Positions 27,301 through 41,303 of a stretch of 64,000 nt of DNA are shown here, one piece after another. Within the stretch, counting starts at the first letter, position 1, and each line of letters begins with the position of its first letter. The stretch is from contig NC_134456.1 of the NCBI RefSeq assembly GCF_047948215.1, forward strand, positions 205,576,036 through 205,640,035, read 5' to 3'. The stretch comes from Lycorma delicatula. Lineage: Eukaryota > Arthropoda > Insecta > Hemiptera > Fulgoridae. The notes under the pieces are model-generated. The model saw only the letters and a program-made list of their open reading frames with translations. It ran no database searches and was not told the origin of the DNA. The position numbers were made by a program, and so were the translations under genes.

Positions 27301-30300
27301 CTAGTTCTATGTAAAGATTAAAAAGTTACGGGGAAAGGGAACATATTTGTCTCCCTTGACTCCCTTTTATATTACGGTTTCTTTCTTATGTTCTTCGATT
27401 ACTACTGTTGCAGTTCTGTTCCTGTAAATGTTAGCAATTGTTCTATGAACCCTAAATTTTTTAAAATTCTGAACATTTTATTCCAGTCAACGTTATCAAT
27501 GCCTATTCTAAGTCTATAAATGCCACGTATGTTGGTTTGTTTTTCTTTTATCTTCCTTCTACTACTAATCTGAGGCCTAAAATTGCTTCCCTTGTCCCTA
27601 TACTTTTCCTGAAACCAAATTGGTCTTCTCCTAACACTTCTTCCACTCTCCTCCCAATTCTTCTGTACAGAATTCTAGTTAAGATTTTTGATGCATGAGT
27701 AGTTAAGCTAATTGTTCTGTATTGTTTTCATTTATCTGCTCCGGCTTTCTTTGGTATCATGACTATAACACTCTTTTTGAAGTCTGATGGAACTTCCCCT
27801 TTTTTGTAAATATTACATACCAGTTTGTATAATCTATCTATTGCTTCCTCACCTGTACTGCACAGTAATTCTATAGGTATTCTGTCTATTCCAGGAGCCT
27901 TTCTGCAATTCAAATCTTTTAATGCTCTCTTAAATTCAGATCTCAGTTATGTTCATCCTCTTCTTCCTCTATAACACCATTTTCTAATTCATTTCCTCTG
28001 TATAACTCTTCAATATATTCCACTCACCTAACCTTTCCTTTCTAATTTTAAATTGGTTTACCATCTTTGTTTAACACGTTATTATATTTTAATTTATGTA
28101 CCACAAAAGTTTCCTTAACTTTCCTCTATGCTCCATCTATTTTATCAATGATCACTTCTTTTTCCACTTCTGAACACTTTTCTTTAATCCACTCTACTTT
28201 CGCTAGTTTGCACTTCCTGTTTATAGTATTTCTTAACTGTTGATAGTTCCTTTTACTTATTTCATCATTAGAGTTCTTATATTTTCTACGTTAATCCATC
28301 AGCTGCAATATATCCTCTGATATCCAAGGTTTTCTACTAGTTCTCTTTGTTCCACCTAAGCTCACTTTTGCTGATAGAAGAATTTCCTTTTTAACATTCT
28401 CCCATTCTTCTTCAACATTTTCTACCTTATCATTTTTACTCAGACCTCTTGCGATGTCCTCAAAAATGTTCTTTACATCCTCTTCCTCAAGCTTCTCTAA
28501 ATTCCACTGATTCATCTGAGACCTTTTCTTCAGGTTTTTAAACCCCAATCTACATTTCATTAACACTAAATTATGGTTGCTATCAATGCCTGCTCCAGGG
28601 TAAATTTTGCAGTTGACGAGTTGATTTCTAAATCTTTGCCTAACCATGATATAATCTATCTGATACCTTGCAGTATCACCTGGCTTTTTTCATGTGTATA
28701 TTCTTCTATTATGATTTTTAAACTGGGTGTTGGCAATTAATAAATTATACTTTGTGCAAAACACTATAAGTCAGTCCCCTCTTTCATTTCTTTTGCCCAG
28801 CCCATATTCACCCACAATATTTCCTTCCTTGCCTTTTCCAATTTTTGCATTCGAATCTGCAACTATTATTAAATTTTCATCCCCTTTTCTGTTTAATTGC
28901 TTCAATGTATACACACTCTACCTCATCATAATCATCATGGGCAATTGTAGGCATATGGACGTTAACAATTGTTGTTAGCTTAGATTTTGATTTTATCCTT
29001 ATTACAATGGTTCTGTTGCTATGCATTTTGAAATACTCTACTCTCTTCCCTATCTTCTTGTTCATTACAAAACCTACTCCTGCCTGCCCTTTATTTGAAG
29101 TTGTGTTAATTATTCTAAAATCACCTGACCAAAAGTCGTTTTTCTCTTCCCACCGAACCTCGCTAATTCCTACTACATCTACATTTAATCTATCCATTTC
29201 CCTCTTTAAATTTTCTAACCTACTAACCTTTTTTAGACTTCTCACATTCCTCGCTCATAGAATGCTATTTTTTAATTTTCTGGTGACTCCTTCCTTATTA
29301 GTCCCCAGCTGGAGATCCGAACAGAGGACTAGTTTACCTCTGGAATATTTTACCAAGGAAAGCGTTTCTATCTTTGTTACTACAGAGAGTTACATTTTCT
29401 TTGAAAAAAAGCAGTTGTAGTTTTCCATTGCTTTCAGCTGTGCAGTACTCAGAAAATAGAGTGATGCTGATACGACCGTTTAAGTCCTCCTGACCTATGC
29501 CCTTAACAACTACTGAAAGAGCTGTTGCCCTCTTTCAGGAATCAGTTTATTCCTCTTTCAGGAATCTATCAGTTTATTATGAGAAGTTTAAAAAAATCTT
29601 GGTTAATTTTTTACTTTCCCTTTTGTAGTTCAGACTGTGTAAACTTAACAGTAGTATATTAGGTAAGGGAAGAATGCTATTTGAATCAATATTTGCAGAT
29701 CGTGATATTCTGTGACGCCTCCTTTAACCAAAAAACACATAGCAGTGAAAAATTGTAGAAAGTTTTATGTAAATTGACCTGTTTTTTGCTTGATATCTCC
29801 AGTCTGGATGGACTAGTTTGGATAAAATTTACCACAATGATTTCTTTGTATGGTGCATTGATGCCATTTAATTATGATCACAATTGGCCCAAGTGCAGGG
29901 GGATATGGAACTTACATGCTCTGCCTCAAAATTTTACTCAAAACTTTGCTAAATCTTTTTTGCATAATTTAAGGTCATTCATATATTTTTGTGATTTGGT
30001 CTTATTCATATCCTCACAGAGGGGTGGAGGTAATAAACCTTTATTAATTTTTTATTGTTTGTGGACTTGAGTTACATTCTTGTATTAAGTAATTCTATTA
30101 CATTACTTTAACTTTAAATATCACTTTAACTTTGTATATCATTTTGACTTTCACCTTTCATTTTCCTGTTTAGCCTCCGGTAACTACCGTTTAGATAATT
30201 CTTCAGAAGATGAATGAGGATGATATGTATGAGTGTAAATGAAGTGTAGTCTTGTACATTCTCAGTTCGACTATTCCTGAGATGTATGATTAATTGAAAC

Positions 30301-33300
30301 CCAATCACCAAAGAACACCGGTATCCACGATCTAGTATTCAAATCCATGTAAAAACAACTGGCTTTACTTTGAACGCTGTAACTCTCGACTTTCCAAATC
30401 AGCTGATTTGGGAAGACGCGTTAACCACTAGACCAACCTGGTGGGTTATCATTTTGACTTAGAATTCAGGAACTTTTTACGTAATAAACCAATTTTTTTT
30501 CATCAGTTTTCCTTTTTGATGTTTTTAGACTGTATTAACCAGTTTTTATGAAATTTTATATGATGATTTATGATTATGGGTCGTTGAAGGTTTGTAAAAA
30601 GTCATGGTTTTCATTTACAGAATTTTAAACAAATAATAAATTTGTTTAAAATCAAGGAAGGCGCCTCCATTGTTGCTATGTGAAAATGCAGAGAGCCACA
30701 TTTTCTTGTAATAAGGATAAAATCAAAACCTAAACCGACAACGATTGTTAACGTTTATATGCCTACAAGCGCCCATGATGATGATGAGGTAGAGTGTGTA
30801 TACGAAGAGATTGATGAAGCAATTAAACACGTAAAGGGAGATGAAAATTTAATAATAGTTGGAGATTGGAATGCAAGCATTGGAAAAGGCAAGGAAGGAA
30901 ATATAGTGGGTGAATATGGGCTGGGCAAAAGGAATGAAAGAGGGGACCGACTTATAGAATTTTGCACGAAGTATAATTTAGTAATTGCCAACACCCAATT
31001 TAAAAATCATAATAGAAGAATATACACTTGGAAAAAGCCAGGCGATACTGGAAGGTATCAGATAGATTATATCATGGTTAAGCAAAGATTTAGAAATCAA
31101 CTCGTTGACTGCAAAACTTACCCTGGAGCAGACATTGATAGCGACCATAATTTGGTGATAATGAAATGTAGATTGGGGTTTAAAAACCTGAAGAAAAGTT
31201 GTCAGATGAATCGGTGGAATTTAGAGAAGCTTGAGGAAGAGGAGGTAAAGAAGATTTTTGAGGAGGACATCGCAAGAGGTCTGAGTAAAAAAGATATGGT
31301 AGAAAATGTAGAAGAAGAATGGGAGAATGTTAAAAAGGAAATTCTTAAATCAGCTGAAGCAAACTTAGGCGGAATAAAGAGAACTGGTAGAAAACCTTGG
31401 GTTTCAGACGATATATTGCAGCTGATGGATGAACGTAGAAAATATAAGAATGCTAATGATGAAGAAAGTAAAAGGAACTATCGGCAATTAAGAAATGCTA
31501 TAAATAGGAAATGCAAACTGGCGAAAGAAGAGTGGATTAAAGAAAAGTGTTCAGAAGTGGAAAGAGAAATGAACATTGGTAAAATTGACGGAGCATACAG
31601 GAAAGTTAAGGAAAATTTTGGGGTACATAAATTAAAATCTAATAATGTGTTAAACAAAGATGGTACACCAATATATAATACGAAAGGTAAAGTCGATAGA
31701 TGGGTGGAATATATTGAAGAGTTATACGGAGGAAATGAATTAGAAAATGGTGTTATAGAGGAAGAAGAGGAAGTTGAGGAGGATGAAATGGGAGAAACAA
31801 TACTGAGATCTGAATTTAAGAGAGCATTAAAAGATTTAAATGGCAGAAAGGCTCCTGGAATAGACGGAATACCTGTAGAATTACTGCGCAGTGCAGGTGA
31901 GGAAGCGATTGATAGATTATACAAACTGGTGTGTAATATTTATGAAAAAGGGGAATTTCCGTCAGACTTCAAAAAAAGTGTTATAGTTATGATACCAAAG
32001 AAAGCAGGGGCAGATAAATGGGAAGAATACAGAACAATTAGTTTAACTAGTCATGCATCAAAAATCTTAACTAGAATTTTATACAGAAGAATTGAGAGGA
32101 GAGTGGAAGAAGTGTTAGGAGAAGACCAATTTGGTTTCAGGAAAAGTATAGGGACAAGGGAAGCAATTTTAGGCCTCAGATTAATAGTAGAAGGAAGATT
32201 AAAGAAAAACAAACCAACATACTTGGCGTTTATAGACCTAGAAAAGGCTTTCGATAACGTAGATTGGAATAAAATGTTCAGCATTTTAAAAAAATTAGGG
32301 TTCAAATACAGAGATAGAAGAACAATTGCTAACATGTACAGGAACCAAACAGCAACAATAACAATTGAAGAACATAAGAAAGAAGCCCTAATAAGAAAGG
32401 GAGTCCGACAAGGATGTTCCCTATCTCCGTTACTTTTTAATCTTTACATGGAACTAGCAGTTAATGATATTAAAGAACAATTTAGATTCGGAGTAACAGT
32501 ACAAGGTGAAAAGATAAAGATGCTACGATTTGCTGATGATATAGTAATTCTAGCCGAGAGTAAAAAGGATTTAGAAGAAACAATGAATGGCATAGATGAA
32601 GTCCTACGCAAGAACTATCGCATGAAAATAAACAAGAACAAAACAAAAGTAATGAAATGTAGTAGAAATAACAAAGATGGACCGCTGAATGTGAAAATAG
32701 GAGGAGAAAAGATTATGGAGGTAGAAGAATTTTGTTATTTGGGAAGTAAAATTACTAAAGATGGACGAAGCAGGAGCGATATAAAATGCCGAATAGCACA
32801 AGCTAAACGAGCCTTCAGTAAGAAATATAATTTGTTTACATCAAAAATGAATTTAAATGTCAGGAAAAGATTTTTGAAAGTGTATGTTTGGAGTGTCGCT
32901 TTATATGGAAGTGAAACTTGGACAATCGGAGTATCTGAGAAGAAAAGATTAGAAGCTTTTGAAATGTGGTGCTATAGGAGAATGTTAAAAATCAGATGGG
33001 TGGATAAAGTGACAAATGAAGAGGTATTGCGGCAAATAGATGAAGAAAGAAGCATTTGGAAGAATATAGTTAAAAGAAGAGACAGACTTATAGGCCACAT
33101 ACTAAGGCATCCTGGAATAGTCGCTTTAATATTGGAAGGACAGGTAGAAGGGAAAAATTGTGTAGGCAGGCCACGTTTGGAGTATGTAAAACAAATTGTT
33201 GGGGATGTAGGATGTAGAGGGTATACTGAAATGAAACGACTAGCACTAGATAGGGAATCTTGGAGAGCTGCATCAAACCAGTCAAATGACTGAAGACAAA

Positions 33301-34796
33301 AAAAAAAAAAAAAAAAAAGTTTAAAATCTTTCTTATGAAAGGAAAAGGAGTTGCTAAAGAAGTTTTGGTGACAATTTTTTTTTTGTGAGAAGGTTGTAAT
33401 AGTAAAAAAATATTACATACTTATTTTCTTCTGTCCAAGTTAAAATTTTAATCTATAAGGAAAATATGTTGTTCATTAACTGAATAATTTGTACTGTAGT
33501 TTCAAGTATATTTAATTACAAAGCTTTGCAAAATAACCATCCACAGATTTTACAGAAACATATGTATATGTTATATGATATGTGTACTATACTACACTGC
33601 ATAGGACTTGACTTCTAACAAGTTGAAGATAAAACATTTTAAAATGTAGATAATTTTTATTTTATTGTTAAAACCTATTTTGCTCTTATGTATTTTAATA
33701 AAGAGCCAGGAAATGAGTATTTTAACCTGACACCAATTGGCATAGAAGCCAGAATACTAACCACTCTACCAACTAACTGGGTATTTTGATATTGTTGAGC
33801 ACTACAGCTGTAGACTACTTAAACAATCAGTTAATTATTTATTTAACTTGTAGGAGGTAAATGACTAATTAGCTTAAGATCTTTGTTTAATTTACAGGTG
33901 TTGGATTGGTATTATCTGAGCTGAAAGACGCGGGGTATTTAAACAATACTCTTATCATGTATACATCTGATAATGGAATTCCATTTCCAGCTGGTCGCAC
34001 AAATCTATATGATTCAGGTTGATTTTTAATCATAATACTAATAAATATGTTAAATTACCGAATTCATAGATATGCATGACATCATAATGGAGAGTTTTTC
34101 TTGTAGTAAAACCTATAAAATTATAAGAAATGATGGAAGACTGGACATACTGATGATTCTATTTGGAAATAAATTAAAATAAATCTGTAGAAATGAAATA
34201 TGACAAAAAAGGCTCTCAGAAAACACAACAGATTGTTTCTCCTAATTTAAACCATCTTACATAATTTTCCAACATGTCTTAATATACCTTCATCAGAGAA
34301 ATTGCATATTAATTGTATAATGTTTTGGTAGATTTCTGCTACTATTCATTAAATGGAGATAATTTTTTATTGTAACATATTTTTGGACCACATTACTTTT
34401 ATTAATTTGTATGATCAATTCAATTTAAAAAAATTAAAATTTCAAAGTAAATGTCTTTTCTAAAGTGAAACTTCCTAAAACTTCTTATTTTTTATTTCAT
34501 TTTTTTAAATTTTTTACTGAAATCATAGTAATCCTAAATCTGTTTGATTTAAATCTCTAAATGAAAAAAAAAAATTCTTAATAGAATTTGGGGTAAGATA
34601 ATTTCATAAGGAAGCAATTGAGAATTTGGTAATTCTTTCAAAAATAAATTTCAAAATAATGTCATCCTCATAATCTGTATGTCGATCATATTAAATATAT
34701 ATATATATACTAATAGTAGGGTATTTGACATTTTAGAAAGATACTATATATTTTACTATATATACTAATAGTAGGGGATTTGACATTTTAGAAAGA

Positions 34797-34832
<36 letters not shown>

Positions 34833-37800
34833 ACAATCTTATATATAGTATAATTATATATGGTTAAGACCATGAGATCATTTAAGGCTAGATTCTTGGA
34901 ACATTTTAGAAATGATAAAAAACGTAAACTGGGTTTCTCTAATGTATCTGATTAAGAATAAACATACAATATCTGATATTAGAACAAATTTAAAAATACT
35001 GGAGATTAAAAAATATAATATGAATACAAATAGTAAGGGATTTGACATTTTTGTTAAGATACTATATATATAAATATAAAAATAAATTTAATATGATCAA
35101 CCTTCAGACAGACAGTATTTTGAAAGATGCTGTAGATGGCACCACAATCTATTCTGATAGTGATGTATAATTTAATATATTTTAATCAATATAGTAAAGT
35201 GACTTAGTTAAATGAACAACATGCATAATTGCTTTACTTAAAATTAATTTTATTTGAATTTTTAATTTTAATTTGATTTTATGCCTTCACATCATATTTT
35301 TACATATGTAAAAATTTTTACAATTTAATTTTTAATGTTAATTTTAATTTTGATTAATTTTTCATATTTTTAAATTTTGTTAAATTTTAATTTAACTGAA
35401 TAAAAGTTTAAAAAATAATAATAAAAAGATTAAAGGTTTTAAATTTTAAATAAAATAAATAAATGTATAATATGTTATATTTTAAAAAGTTTGTAGTGCA
35501 ATTTGAGATGAATATATAATGCAGCTGATGATGCAAGTAAATTGCAAAAGCGCTCCTGCATATGTAATGGAATAAAATAAGTCATCCTACTTTATTTATT
35601 CTGTACTTTGGTTGATCTAATAAAATAATATATTTGTTTGTAGTACAGAGGAGTATGATTCTTAAAATTAGAAGAATTGACTTAAAATATATATATATAT
35701 ATAAACTACCTAGTACAGAATATTGAGACAAGACATATCTTACCTTAGTTTTACCATGAAAGTAATTTTGCAGGATGCCGCATTCTCAGTCATGATTGAA
35801 ATAATTCTATTACTGCATGATAAAAAATTAAAATGAAAGTACTAAAATAATGAAAACTGCATATTAATTTAAACTGCTGCTGCTGTCTGTTGCAATTTTT
35901 ACAAGACTGTCTTTCCCAAACATTGTCTGTTGGTTTATCAAATAGAAATTTTGTTTTATTTGTACGTGTAATATATTTTTCTAATATAATTTAATTTTGT
36001 CATCTTTATTAATTTCTAGTGTTTCTAAATTTATGTTATCAGAAATAGAATGTTTGTTGTTAGAGTTTTTATTAGATGGTCTGTCACATTAGATAAACCA
36101 AATTTATTATTTTTGTCATTTCTGTAACGTTCAAGAAATCTAGTTTTAAAGGATCTATTAGTTTTCCCTGTATAAATTACATCACAATCATTACATTTAA
36201 TTCTACAAATTCCAAATAAATTTTTTATTATTATTATTATTCATGTATTTGTTTCTAAAACATTGTAGTTATTAGGTTTGTATGCTGGTTTAGATATTTC
36301 TTTATTGTAAGTTTTAGTAATGTTTTCAATATTAGTACATAAATATTTTGTGTATATTTTTTTACTCTTTTGTGTCTTATGTATTGTTTGTAAGGTAGTT
36401 ATTTTGGTATTGTGTTTTGAGAGTTGTGTTTTTTTTTTAATATTATTAATTAAAGTAGTATCACATCCATTTTCAACTGCTATATGTTTTATGATGTTTA
36501 TTTAATTATTTAACTTTTCTTTGTTATAATTTGTTTATTTGATTGCTCTATTAATCATATTTGTATATTTGTTAATTTTATGAGACCATTAGCGATTTAA
36601 TTTTTTATATGTTATATTTTTAGATGTAGTTTTTTAGGTTAATTGTTTTTGTTTATTTCAATATTGACATCAAAATAATTTAACATTCTGTTAACGTGTA
36701 TGAGTGATGCCATGTACTAATTTACTCTAAAACCCCTGTAAATATATTTCTGACATAATTGCTGATAGTAGAAATTCTATTGGTAAGGTATTTTTTTGTG
36801 CATAATATTTGTATAAATTCAAAAGAGTTTTGTTAATATATATTTCTTATAATAATGATGTGATATGTTTTATAAATTTTGGAATTGCTTGGTTACTTTA
36901 TGTTAGCATACCTACAGACAGACCATACTGTAAAAACTTTTTCAAATGCAAGAAAAGGAAGTAGTTGCTAAGTGCAAGGTCAGGACTATATGGAGGGTGG
37001 TCAAAAAGTTTCCAATGAAAATCTTGAATCTTCTTCTTGGTTAAGGTAGTGGTGTGAGGATGCGTGTTGTTGTGAAGGAGGATTATGCCGGACGACAGTT
37101 CCCTGTGTTGTCGTTTTTGGATCACATGTCTCAATTCAGTGAGCATTTTGCAGTACACATCAGCTAGTTGATCCACGTTCCATGAAATCAATCAAAATGA
37201 CACCCTTTTTGTACCAAAAAATGGTAGTCAACATTTTTTGACTCGAGTACAGAGATTGCTTTAACTTTTTTGGTTTTGGGGTACTTGAATGGCGCCACTG
37301 CATTGACTGTTATTTTGATTCTGTGTTAATGTAGGATAACCATGTCTCGTCGCAAGCAACAATGTAGGAGAACAATTCATCTCCATCTTGTTGACAGCGG
37401 TCCAAAAATGCCCGTCCACTGCACATTCTTCGCTCTTTGTGTTGGTCGGTGAGAATTTCTGGTATCCACCTTGCACTCACACAATTTGTGATATCCAAGC
37501 TTTTCTGTGACAATTGTGTAGATAGAGTGCATCTAACATGCGGAAATTCATCAGCCAGGGCAGTAGTCATCATTCGCCGATCACATCGCAGTTTTCGGTT
37601 CATTTGTTTTCAGTTCATTTTGTTGGTCTGAATACTGGGCCTGCCACTCCACTCTTTGTCATGTATATTTGTGTGGCCATTTTTAAAGTTTCAACACCAT
37701 TGTCTAACGTTTCCTTCACTCATTACTATGCACAACTGTCAATGAATTTCAGCAGCTGAAGATCCTTTTGCACACAAAATTCAAATCGCAGCATAGGAGA

Positions 37801-40800
37801 AACGATTGTCGTGGACATTCCGATCTGCATTCAGTGGCAGGCAAATGACTACTGAATCAAAACGACAACTGCAGGGGCTTCATAAATAGCGTTAGATGAT
37901 TCTGCATGCATGAAAATGTGTTAAGATCCGCTAATATTTAAATATAAGCCAGCGGCCCTTACTTTATGAATATGCCTCATATATGTATTTGTTAATTCAT
38001 CTACAAGGTGAGTTTTAAAGTAAATTTTGTTTAAATAAAAACAAAAATTAAAATTGAGAATGAACTTTTATAATTACATAAAAAAAGTACATTTATTTAC
38101 TACTTTTCTGCATAGCTGCGTTCAACTTCAAAATATTTTTTACTAGCATCTTAATTTCCTCTTCAAGAAATTCCATTGCCATTGAATTAAACCATGTAGT
38201 AATGCCATTTTTAAGTTCGTTATCATTGTCAAACCTTTGTGATGCAAGCAACTGTTTAAGATGAAGAGAAAGAAAATAATCGCTGTGTGCTATCAGGGCT
38301 GTAGAGTGGATTTTACAACGTAATTTTTCCATTTACCTCACTGGTTTGCCATGTGTGACCAGACATTATCATGCAAAAACAGAATTCTGTGGGATAGCAT
38401 TCAATGTCATTTGTTTTTTTTATAGCTCTTCTGAGATTTTTTAACTTTCACAATATGTATTTGTATTCACAGTAGTTCCACGATTACTAAAGTAGACAAA
38501 TAAAGACACCCTTTTTGTCCCAAAAAACAGTAGCCATAAACTTTTTTACCAAACCCTTTTTCTTTAAATTTCTTTAATCTAGATAATGAATGCTACCACC
38601 ATTGCATTGAATTAATGTCAATATCTCAATGTTCGATTAAGAAGTACAGGTTTCATCTCACTGGTAACAGTGTGATCATCAAACATTCATCACCTTCATT
38701 TTCATAACATCGCAAAAATTCATGCAGTGCAGCAAGATGTTTTTCCTTGTTTGTGCCATCTCCAGCACCATCTGTCACAATTTTTTATAGCCCAAATTCT
38801 TTGGTAAAAATTTAATAAATCAAAGATCATGAAACATCAGGAAAAACAAAGACAATTGTGTCATGGTGAAGCGCCTATTTTCTTAAATGTTTTCAATCAG
38901 ATCATCTGTTATCTCTGATGGCAAGCCACTAAGGTTGTCTTCATCATGAACGTTCATTGGCCCTTCATGAAGTGAATGTCAACACTGTCTTACTGTAGCA
39001 TCACTCATAATATTTAGTTCATAAATGTCACAGATTTACTTGTGGATTTCAGCTGCAGAATTGATTTTGGCCATCAAAAATCAGATTACTCCTTGTCCTT
39101 CATACTTGGTAGGATCATGCATTGTACTACTCATTGGATGAATCTAAATAACTAAAATGACCAAACTATTGTTGCTAACAGCAACAATATTATTATTGAA
39201 TATTGATTATTGATTGAAATAATTATTGATTAAAATGAGCTATGCAAGCATCATTTGTTTACATCGCATGTATAGGCAGCAAATTCAAAATGGATTAACC
39301 TTTAAAAACATGTTTGTATATCTGTCTTATTTATCTATTATTTTATTTTAAATTTTGCTGTTTTTTTATTGTGCCAATCAGAAACCACAAATGCATTTTT
39401 TTTTATTTTAACTGAAGTATTTGTGATGTGTTTTTTTATTTATGGTGTTTAGTTTTTTACTGTAAAATTTAAAAAAAAATGTATGTTCGATGAAGTGCAG
39501 TGATTGGGGACAATCCAAAGAAAAAACAGAAAACCTGTCAGGAACTGAAAGTGAAGCAGTTTTTGATAACTATCTAATTATATTTATAAAACAAGTAATT
39601 TAAATTTTCAATAAATATCTAGAGAATGTGTATGGCTGTAAAGATGAACAAATAATACCTTTCTTTTTTTCTCAGACAACCCAAATAATTAAGGATTTCA
39701 AAGAAAATAAGTTGATTTTATTAGTATTCTTAATAAGTTAGTTAATCTCTGATTGTAGACAGTGAATATTTTAATTTTTGTTATTAGGTGTGGCTGTACC
39801 ATTGTTAATGTCTGCAGAAGAGTTTCCTAAAAGAAGAAATCAAGTTACGTATAGTATGACTAGTTTGTTAGACATAACACCAACTTTGTTGGATTGGTTC
39901 AATATACCACCACCTAATGACACTAACATGATGGGACATTCATTAATACCATTGATGATACAAGGTAAGATATAGCCTTCTGTAAATTTGGCCAAAGTTA
40001 TTCAATAAAATTCATTGTACTGATAATTCATTGTCAGAAATTATACTTGATAAGTTTTTTTTTTTTCTTAAATTATGCTGTATGTTAAATCAAAACAGAT
40101 GTCAAGTAATATAACTATATTACTTTATTTTATATTTCTTTGAAAGAATAATTGAATAATTATTTTTTCATGTTTATTAGTATTTCTCTATATTTTTATT
40201 AAAATTTTATATAAAAATCATTACTGATGTATAGTACCCTAAAAATGTTAAAAATATCATAAAACTTTATGGAGAAATTCTTAAGTAGTAATTTTAATAG
40301 AAGTTATTTGCATTGACAAATAACTTCTATTATTGTTTCCTTATATTCTGTGCTAAGTATAGGTAGTGTACACAATGCATTACTTAACACAGAAATTGAA
40401 TACATTATTTCTTTTTACATTATAGCTTCAGTATTTTTTTGTGGCTTGTGATGCATATAAATCACTTTAGGTAAGAGAGATCCTAGTCTATGCTGATTTC
40501 TCTGAAAGTACTGATGTTTTACATCATTACTTTTACAGTGAAGTTGTACTTACATCATTTCATGAACTGATTTCATCAGTTCATGAAATGATGAACTGAT
40601 GAAAATTGTTCCTTGTACTGCTGAGTATCACTTGCATTTCAGTAGAGGGCATAGCATACTAATAACAGTATATTCTGAAAAACTGAATTCCTCACATTCT
40701 TTAGTAAGCCTGCATAGGATGTAATTTATTACTGTTGACTGGTATATCAGATCACCTATGGATATAATGGTTGTGACACTTAATGTACTTATATTTCATC

Positions 40801-41245
40801 TTATGCTCTTCCTCGTGGTTAACTGTTTGAAAGTTACAAACAATAAAGATTTAGCTTTTACATTTGATCATAAACTAGTCCTTAATTATCATATAACCTT
40901 TAACATCACTAAAGCTAACAGAATGGAGTTTCTTTTACCCTTCAGGTATTTCTCTTTTTTGAAAATAAAATGAATAATAATACATTTAAATTTCCATCTA
41001 TTTCATCTTTGCTGTATTATCAGTTAGTTTTTCTTTATAAAATGTACTTTTTTCAGTTACTTTTTATCATGTTTAGTTTAGTAGTCTAAAAAATCTTATT
41101 AGCTATAAGTAATTTAAGAGGACCTACCTTGTTAGATACTTAGAATTTATCCAAATATGTATCCTGATAAGTTTTCAGGTTGTAACACTACTTTTATGCT
41201 ATTTTCCATTTTTAGTAATCTTTCTGCAAGAATGAAAGTGTGTGT

Positions 41246-41303
<58 letters not shown>

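Noticed and set aside
31478..31924. 148-codon minus-strand open frame
   Set aside because: It is the antisense shadow of the LINE RT frame; its serine/proline-rich composition follows from that.
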